Assembly: GCA_024654145.1 (NCBI GenBank)
Contig: JANLIM010000041.1
Location: 1 to 9,667, forward strand
DNA length: 9,667 nucleotides
Reading direction: 5' to 3'
Source of the DNA: Candidatus Zambryskiibacteriota bacterium
Lineage (GTDB): Bacteria; Patescibacteriota; Minisyncoccia; Phycocordibacterales; Zambryskibacteraceae
The notes beneath the pieces were generated by a model. That model was given only the letters and a program-made list of their open reading frames with translations, was not told the origin of the DNA and did not search any database. A program made the translations under genes and the position numbers. Shown in pieces: positions 5,678-9,667 of this stretch (position 1 is its first letter; each line of letters starts with the position of its first letter).

Positions 5678-6631
5678 ATGTCATCAAAGAAAGTCCTTCT
5701 ATCGGGCGTTAAGCCCACTGGGCGGCCGCATGTCGGCAACTATTTTGGCGCCATGAAGCAGTTTGTGGAGCTGCAGGGCAAATTTGAGAACTACATCTTC
5801 GTAGCGGACTTGCACGCCCTCACGACTGTGCAAAGCAGGGAGGAGATGGAGGAGAACACTGTTGGGGTGCTCTTGGACTATATGGCCATCGGTTTGGACC
5901 CGAAGGACGTTACAATCTACAAGCAGTCGGATGTGCCTCAAGTTGCGGAGCTTACATGGATCTTCAGCTGCCTCACGACCATGCCGTACCTTATGCGGGC
6001 GCACGCTTTTAAGGATGCGGAGGCCAAGAATAAAGAGATTAATGTCGGAGTTTTCAATTACCCTCTGCTGATGGCTGCTGATATTCTTTTGCCTGGAGCA
6101 GATGTCGTGCCAGTCGGACAGGATCAGAAGCAGCATGTCGAGATTGCCCGTGATACAGCAGAGAAATTCAACCGAGTATTCGGAGAGACTTTTAAATTAC
6201 CAGAAGCCATGATCCTCGAAAGTGTTGCCACTGTGCCGGGTACTGATGGTCGCAAGATGAGCAAGAGCTACGGCAATACAATTCCACTTTTTGCTACTGA
6301 TGAGGAGATTGAGAAGGCGGTGATGAGCATCGTGACGGACTCTGGCTCTGACATTCCTGAGAATGTCTACGCTATCCATTCACTTCTTCGAGATAAAGAG
6401 GAATTGGACGCAATGTATGCGGCAAACAAAGGTCAGTACAAGAAGTTGAAGGAACTACTTATCGAAGACCTCAAGACGTTGATTACTCCAATGCGGGAAA
6501 GAAGGCAGGCGCTTGAAGAAGATAAATCTGCCGTGCTCGAAGTGCTTAAGGCTGGTGGCAAAGTAGCTCAGAAGCGCATAGAAGAAAAAATGGAGGAAGT
6601 GAGAGAAAAAGTCGGTTTAAAATTATATTAA
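5678..6631 (+). CDS. trpS: Tryptophan--tRNA ligase (TrpRS)
   Basis: This class Ic aminoacyl-tRNA synthetase, 317 residues, charges tRNA-Trp with tryptophan using ATP in the cytosol. The Rossmann-fold HIGH-type motif is PTGRPHVGN (13-21) and the KMSKS loop is exact at 193-197. Between them are family signatures such as the DLHALT stretch, the YPLLMAADIL helix and VPVGQDQKQHVE, which line the active site. The C-terminal helical part binds the anticodon and ends in a charged helix. The length is close to the usual 320-340. The ATG at 5678 directly follows an extended -10 box, suggesting a leaderless mRNA. The stop codon abuts the aspS start with no gap, so the two are co-transcribed and probably translationally coupled. 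No T-box or tandem-Trp leader is seen upstream. Confidence 0.96.
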   Translation: MSSKKVLLSGVKPTGRPHVGNYFGAMKQFVELQGKFENYIFVADLHALTTVQSREEMEENTVGVLLDYMAIGLDPKDVTIYKQSDVPQVAELTWIFSCLTTMPYLMRAHAFKDAEAKNKEINVGVFNYPLLMAADILLPGADVVPVGQDQKQHVEIARDTAEKFNRVFGETFKLPEAMILESVATVPGTDGRKMSKSYGNTIPLFATDEEIEKAVMSIVTDSGSDIPENVYAIHSLLRDKEELDAMYAANKGQYKKLKELLIEDLKTLITPMRERRQALEEDKSAVLEVLKAGGKVAQKRIEEKMEEVREKVGLKLY

Positions 6632-7930
6632 ATGATCAAAGCAACTCATATAAAAGATATTGGTGTTGAGGCTGGGGAAACCGTGATTGTTCAGGGATTT
6701 GTGCATGCGCTCAGGGTGCAGTCAAAGATTATTTTCATGGTCGTAAGAGATATTACAGGACTTCTTCAGGTTGTGGTCACTCTTGATAACAGCCAATTTG
6801 AAATAGCAAAGAACATTTCACTCGAGTCTGTAGTGAGAGTTACAGGCTTGGTCAAGGAATCAGTTCAGTCACCCGGAGGGTATGAAATCGAGCCAGTTAC
6901 TACGATTGAAGTTCTGTCAGTTGCGCATCCGGAACTTCCTATACCAGTGGTGGTGAAAGGAAACGACGAAGAGACAGAAGCGCCCACCCGCTTTGATTAC
7001 CGTTGGCTCGATCTTCGGAAGCCTGAGAAAGCTAAGATATTTAAAGTTTGGACAGAGTTTGAGAAAGGTTGGAGAAAATACTGGGACGAAAACAATTTTA
7101 TTCAGCTTTATCCTCCTGCTTTTATGTCCACTCCTTCGGAGAGTGGGGCGGATGTTTTTGAAGTCAAATATTTCGACCGCAAGGCTTACTTGGCTCAATC
7201 ACCGCAGTTCTACAAACAAATGGCAATGTCTGCAGGGTTTGAGAGGGTCTTTATGGTTTCTCCGGTCTTCCGCGCTGAGGAGTCATTCACTACGCGCCAT
7301 ATGACTGAGTTTACCGGATGGGACTTCGAAGTGTCTTACATAGAAAGCCATCACGACATTATGGATTTTGAAGAGGGGATGATTGTCTCTGGCTTTGAGC
7401 AGCTTAAAAAGGCTTTTCCTGATCTGAATATCACGATTCCAAGCCGTCCGTTTCCGAGAATTACCATGGTGGAGGCGAAGGAAATTCTCAAGAAGCTTGG
7501 CGTGCCTTCAGGAGAAGAACATGACCTTTCACCGGAAGAGGAAAGATCAATTTCGGAGTATGTACAAAAAGAGCATGGGCACGAGTTCGTGTTTATCACT
7601 GAGTACCATAAATCTAAAAGCGCGTTTTATCATATGCGATTAACAGATGACCCTGAGCGAAGTCGAAGGGCGGATTTGTTATACAAGGGCATTGAAGTGA
7701 CAACTCTGGCGCAGCGCGAGCATCGCCCTGAAATTCTCGAGCGGCAGGCTATTGAGAAGGAGATGAACTTAGAACCTCTTAAAGATTACTTGAATTTCTT
7801 CCGCTACGGCTGCCCACCGCACGGTGGCGCTGGTATTGGGCCAGGCAGGTTTATCATGAAAATCCTTGACCTACCTAATGTTCGTGAAGCTACTTATCTA
7901 CCAAGAGACGTAAAAAGGTTGAATCCGTAA
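6632..7930 (+). CDS. aspS: Aspartate--tRNA(Asp/Asn) ligase, archaeal type, probably non-discriminating
   Basis: This class IIb synthetase of 432 residues is much shorter than the roughly 590-residue bacterial AspRS because it lacks the GAD insertion domain. An OB-fold anticodon-binding domain (about 1-105) precedes the catalytic domain. Motif 2 is FRAE (213-216) with R222-H223; motif 3 is GGAGIGPGR (398-406). The protein ends in the archaeal-type PRDVKRLNP. Aligned by memory with the Thermococcus enzyme, its two tRNA-discriminating residues Trp26 and Lys85 become His25 and Pro81, the pair reported for non-discriminating AspRS. It should therefore charge both tRNA-Asp and tRNA-Asn with Asp, needing GatCAB to make Asn-tRNA. 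The ATG follows the trpS stop directly. Residues 341-346 are encoded by a dispersed palindromic repeat with no apparent length change. Confidence 0.94.
   Translation: MIKATHIKDIGVEAGETVIVQGFVHALRVQSKIIFMVVRDITGLLQVVVTLDNSQFEIAKNISLESVVRVTGLVKESVQSPGGYEIEPVTTIEVLSVAHPELPIPVVVKGNDEETEAPTRFDYRWLDLRKPEKAKIFKVWTEFEKGWRKYWDENNFIQLYPPAFMSTPSESGADVFEVKYFDRKAYLAQSPQFYKQMAMSAGFERVFMVSPVFRAEESFTTRHMTEFTGWDFEVSYIESHHDIMDFEEGMIVSGFEQLKKAFPDLNITIPSRPFPRITMVEAKEILKKLGVPSGEEHDLSPEEERSISEYVQKEHGHEFVFITEYHKSKSAFYHMRLTDDPERSRRADLLYKGIEVTTLAQREHRPEILERQAIEKEMNLEPLKDYLNFFRYGCPPHGGAGIGPGRFIMKILDLPNVREATYLPRDVKRLNP
7651..7670. repeat. Dispersed palindromic repeat inside aspS
   Basis: CCCTGAGCGAAGTCGAAGGG is an exact instance of a small repeat widely scattered in bacterial genomes (recognised from memory; related to the one in dnaJ, whose complement reads CCCTGAGCCTGTCGAAGGG). 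It is read in frame as PERSRR (341-346) between two conserved parts of the synthetase. Confidence 0.6.
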
Positions 7931-7931
7931 G

Positions 7932-8570
7932 ATGAAAATAGAATTTGCTTACGATCCAGAAAAGGATGTGGAGAATTTTATTAAAACTTTAAAGTCGACA
8001 ACAGATCAAAGTCTTACTAATTTTCACAAGCAGTATATTGAAGAGCAGGGAGAAAATTTTGATCCTGATAATGTAAAGAGTTTTATACTCGGCCACTTGT
8101 CAGGAGTTAATGTGTTGGAAGTCGTTTCAAAGATTGAAGATGAATGGAGGCCAATCGAACAGGGCTTTATTGAGAGGTGTGAAAAGATATTTGGCATTAA
8201 GTATCCTTTGGAAAAAATTAGTGCGTATTTAACTACAAACAACCGCTGTTCCTATAATACAAAAGGAAACTACTTTTTCGTTTACTTACATAACAAGAAA
8301 TCTAACAACCCAAGTATAATGCATGAGATATTCCACTTTTATACGTACTATACTTTTTATGAAGAACTTATGTGGAAAAGTGTTTCAAGAGAAAAGTATG
8401 AAGATATTAAGGAGTCTTTAACAGAGCTTTTAAATTTAGAGTTCTCAGATCTAATGAACGGCGCTACAGACTGGGGCTATCCTCAACATCAAGAAAAGCG
8501 AGCTAAAGTGCGTAGTATATGGATTTCTGGTAAGAATATTAATAAAGTAGTTAATGAGTTAATAAATTAA
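7932..8570 (+). CDS. Uncharacterised HExxH protein, possible cytosolic zinc metallopeptidase
   Basis: This 212-residue protein belongs to no family I recognise. It contains HEIFH (131-135), the zinc-binding and catalytic motif of many metallopeptidases, followed by an aromatic-rich helix (FYTYYTFYEEL). A second helix, KESLTELLNLEF, has Glu165 about 30 residues after His135 and resembles the third-ligand helix of gluzincins (EG-TE type). The N-terminal half is acidic and helical. No signal peptide or membrane segment is seen, so it should be cytosolic. The start lies 1 base after the aspS stop, with no Shine-Dalgarno, so translation is probably coupled. The gene is AT-rich (17 G/C in the 60 bases from 8281, against 34 of 60 at 9241). 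Peptidase activity is inferred from the motif only and a degenerate or structural role is possible. Confidence 0.8.
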   Translation: MKIEFAYDPEKDVENFIKTLKSTTDQSLTNFHKQYIEEQGENFDPDNVKSFILGHLSGVNVLEVVSKIEDEWRPIEQGFIERCEKIFGIKYPLEKISAYLTTNNRCSYNTKGNYFFVYLHNKKSNNPSIMHEIFHFYTYYTFYEELMWKSVSREKYEDIKESLTELLNLEFSDLMNGATDWGYPQHQEKRAKVRSIWISGKNINKVVNELIN

Positions 8571-8571
8571 A

Positions 8572-9060
8572 ATGCCAGAAGTAATAGTTAGAGAATATTT
8601 ACCAGAGGATAGAGCACAGATTGAAAAGTGTATTTTCGAGCTACAGGAGGATGAGTTCGCTCGTAGGCCGCACTTCTGGTCTAATCCTGAGGAGGTTCGT
8701 GGTGTGTATATGGATAGTGTTTTGAAATCGATCGATTCTAATAACTCTAAAATTTTTGTTGGACTTATTGAGGGTACGGTAGTTGCCTGGATGGTAGTAA
8801 GAGCTATTACCGAAGATGCACAAAGCCCTAACATTGCATTAAAAAGCTATGGCTATATACCGGAACTTGCAGTGCTTAGGGAGTATAAAGGCAGGGGAGT
8901 GGGGAAGGCTTTAATGAACAAGGCTGAAGAGTTTATAAAGTCGAAGGGTTTAGAATGGATAGAGCTTGATGTAAGCGAAGGTAATGGGGCATTAGACTTT
9001 TATTCAAAATCTGGGTACAAACCTAAAAGTATTCGCATGGAAAAGAAATTGGATTTATAA
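8572..9060 (+). CDS. GNAT-family N-acetyltransferase
   Basis: This 162-residue GCN5-related acetyltransferase transfers an acetyl group from acetyl-CoA to an amine. The fold is visible in order: an opening strand EVIVREYLPED, two helices, the strand KIFVGLIEGTVVAWMVV, and motif A PELAVLREYKGRGVGKALM with the acetyl-CoA pyrophosphate loop R103 to K112 (KGRGVG). The closing part, WIELDVSEGNGALDFYSKSGYK, is the standard motif B (N-x-x-A-x-x-FY-x-x-x-GF/GY). The length is normal for a single-domain GNAT. It starts 1 base after the previous stop and is the last gene of the trpS-aspS cluster. The substrate is not evident; ribosomal-protein, tRNA-related or small-molecule substrates all occur in the family. 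Confidence 0.92.
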   Translation: MPEVIVREYLPEDRAQIEKCIFELQEDEFARRPHFWSNPEEVRGVYMDSVLKSIDSNNSKIFVGLIEGTVVAWMVVRAITEDAQSPNIALKSYGYIPELAVLREYKGRGVGKALMNKAEEFIKSKGLEWIELDVSEGNGALDFYSKSGYKPKSIRMEKKLDL

Positions 9061-9066
9061 AAAGAA

Positions 9067-9116
9067 ACCCGCCGCCGATCGCGACGACGGGCTTCGTCGT
9101 GCTAATCGGGGCGGGT
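9067..9116 (-). terminator. Intrinsic terminator of the small minus-strand gene
   Basis: A long imperfect GC-rich hairpin: ACCCGC (9067-9072) with GCGGGT (9111-9116), CCGAT (9075-9079) with ATCGG (9105-9109), and ACGACG with CGTCGT at the tip. In the leftward direction it is followed by TTTCTTTTTAT (plus 9056-9066), a good U tract. In the rightward direction no U tract follows, though the hairpin may still slow transcripts from the GNAT gene, which ends 6 bases before it. Confidence 0.75.
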
Positions 9117-9128
9117 ACCAGGTACGAG

Positions 9129-9434
9129 CTAGTTGATCGTCAAGCACCTGTCCGAAATGTCCCAGCCAGTGAGCGCGTTGCCGAAGCGACGCTTCAACTT
9201 GTCGGTCACCTTGTAGACGAACTTCTGGAGAGTCTCGCCCTCGTCCATCTGATAGGCAAACACGATGGCGAGATCGTTCTTCGAGCAGCTGCGCACAGCG
9301 AGGAACTTGACCTTGCCACCGGCCTCCTCTTTGAGTTCGGCGGCGAGCTCCGCGAGTGATTGCGGGGTAAAGTACTCCTTACTGAACTTGAGCTGACCGT
9401 TGACGAGATTCTCGTGGTCGGTAATCGTAGCCAT
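9129..9434 (-). CDS. Uncharacterised small protein, GC-rich gene
   Basis: This 101-residue soluble protein is not one I recognise. It has an acidic helical segment (SLAELAAELKEEAGG), a strand-like part (KVKFLAVRSCSKNDLAIVFAYQ), then a basic helix (LQKFVYKVTDKLKRRFG) and a short tail with Trp and Cys. No signal or membrane segment is present. It forms a complete transcription unit: consensus promoter at 9493-9521, AGAGGTG as Shine-Dalgarno just before the ATG at 9434, and an intrinsic terminator after the stop. G+C is clearly higher than in the neighbours (34 of 60 at 9241-9300, 37 of 60 at 9301-9360, against 17 of 60 at 8281-8340), with mostly C or G in third positions. This points to a different origin or to selection for high expression. 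The overlapping 98-codon frame at 9206-9502 reads as low-complexity Ser/Arg and is taken as its shadow. Confidence 0.75.
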   Translation of the reverse strand: MATITDHENLVNGQLKFSKEYFTPQSLAELAAELKEEAGGKVKFLAVRSCSKNDLAIVFAYQMDEGETLQKFVYKVTDKLKRRFGNALTGWDISDRCLTIN

Positions 9435-9461
9435 TCAACACCTCTACTGAAGGAAGGGAAC

Positions 9462-9490
9462 AGAAGTACATCAACTGTTGATGCACTTCT
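9462..9490. promoter_or_regulatory. Palindrome at the transcription start of the small minus-strand gene
   Basis: Two 14-base arms with a single mismatch flank one central T: AGAAGT-A-CATCAAC on the left and GTTGATG-C-ACTTCT on the right. The element begins at the expected start of the minus-strand transcript, so it is either a repressor operator or a stem-loop at the 5' end of the mRNA, where it could slow decay or block ribosomes. It ends 27 bases before the ATG. Confidence 0.6.
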
Positions 9491-9492
9491 AA

Positions 9493-9521
9493 ATGATATC
9501 ATTTTTTAACTTGAATGTCAA
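9493..9521 (-). promoter_or_regulatory. Consensus promoter of the small minus-strand gene
   Basis: On the minus strand, TTGACA (plus 9516-9521), a 17-base spacer and TATCAT (plus 9493-9498; 5 of 6 to the -10 consensus). Runs of A and T lie just upstream of the -35 box and could act as an UP element. Expected start at about 9486-9487. Confidence 0.8.
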
Positions 9522-9553
9522 GAATAAAAAGAAAAAGTTATTCTTTTTATTCT
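9521..9553. repeat. AT-rich perfect inverted repeat upstream of the -35 box
   Basis: AGAATAAAAAGAA (9521-9533) and TTCTTTTTATTCT (9541-9553) are exact reverse complements, 13 bp, with a 7-base centre. The repeat touches the -35 box of the minus-strand promoter. It could be a curved UP element, a regulator site or a weak AT-rich terminator for transcripts entering from the right. Confidence 0.55.
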
Positions 9554-9607
9554 ACAGATGAGCTTAATATTAGCCATATAATAAGGAAAAATGGCAAGTA
9601 AAATGGA

Positions 9608-9636
9608 TTGACATGGAGGACCCATTTTGCTAAGAT
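9608..9636 (+). promoter_or_regulatory. Rightward promoter at the window edge
   Basis: TTGACA at 9608-9613, a 17-base spacer ending TGC, then TAAGAT at 9631-9636, that is a consensus -35 with an extended -10. Expected start at about 9643. Only some 25 transcribed bases are inside the window and no start codon with a ribosome site is seen, so the gene it serves lies to the right. Confidence 0.55.
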
Positions 9637-9667
9637 AAGTGCTGTTAAATCAGATAGGGCGCCTGGT

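Noticed and set aside
5491..5739. Full 82-codon minus-strand frame extending into trpS
   Set aside because: The strong leftward promoter starts transcription at about 5601, inside this frame, so only the last 35 codons are likely to be translated; the upstream part is antisense to trpS.
9206..9502. Minus-strand 98-codon ORF overlapping the 9129-9434 gene
   Set aside because: Its product is low-complexity Ser/Arg/Pro, it would start upstream of the inferred transcription start, and the overlapping 101-residue frame has a better ribosome site and composition.
9590..9621. Small ORF at ATGGCAAGTAAAATGGAT with AAGGA before it
   Set aside because: It stops after six codons, ahead of the rightward promoter's -10 box.
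1..9667. CRISPR arrays, transposases, tRNA genes
   Set aside because: No evenly spaced direct repeats, no transposase-like protein and no cloverleaf with a TTCGA/GGT arm pair were seen in any gap; the CTTCGA words belong to the palindromic repeats.

Overview
The window looks like a gene-dense, small-genome bacterium, most plausibly Candidate Phyla Radiation / Patescibacteria (Parcubacteria-like). This is inference, from an archaeal-type aspartyl-tRNA synthetase with the non-discriminating residues, a short DnaJ without a zinc finger directly behind dnaK, near-zero gaps between genes and several genes of no recognised family. No rRNA or other marker gene is present to fix the taxonomy.

Layout from left to right. 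(1) 1-1256: the 3' end of dnaK and a complete class B dnaJ, a chaperone pair. (2) 1264-3057: a half-size ABC exporter, apparently with its own promoter inside the end of dnaJ. (3) 3099-3479: a small ArsR-type regulator whose start sits just behind a perfect operator-like palindrome. The same palindrome with its promoter-like flank is repeated right after the gene, followed by a bidirectional terminator hairpin. (4) 3500-5368, minus strand: a second half-size ABC exporter. Its 5' region (5441-5636) holds a strong promoter, a 35-codon leader ORF and a perfect 12-bp terminator hairpin. The ORF contains two segments that can pair alternately with each other or with the terminator arm, which is the four-segment design of ribosome-mediated transcription attenuation. 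(5) 5678-9060: a tight plus-strand cluster of trpS, aspS, a HExxH protein and a GNAT acetyltransferase with gaps of 0, 1 and 1 base. (6) 9067-9553, minus strand: a GC-rich small gene of unknown function with consensus promoter, palindrome at the transcription start and intrinsic terminator. (7) 9608-9636: a rightward promoter firing out of the window.

The most interesting item is the attenuator in front of the minus-strand ABC exporter. It suggests that a ribosome stalled early in a leader peptide switches the transporter on, as in known antibiotic-inducible transporter and resistance genes, but in a lineage where I know of no described example. A second pattern is that several genes (the first ABC exporter, arsR, trpS, and nearly the leader peptide) have a -10 box 6-10 bases before the ATG and no Shine-Dalgarno sequence, suggesting leaderless mRNAs. 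Small palindromic repeats of widely dispersed types also lie inside the reading frames of dnaJ and aspS.
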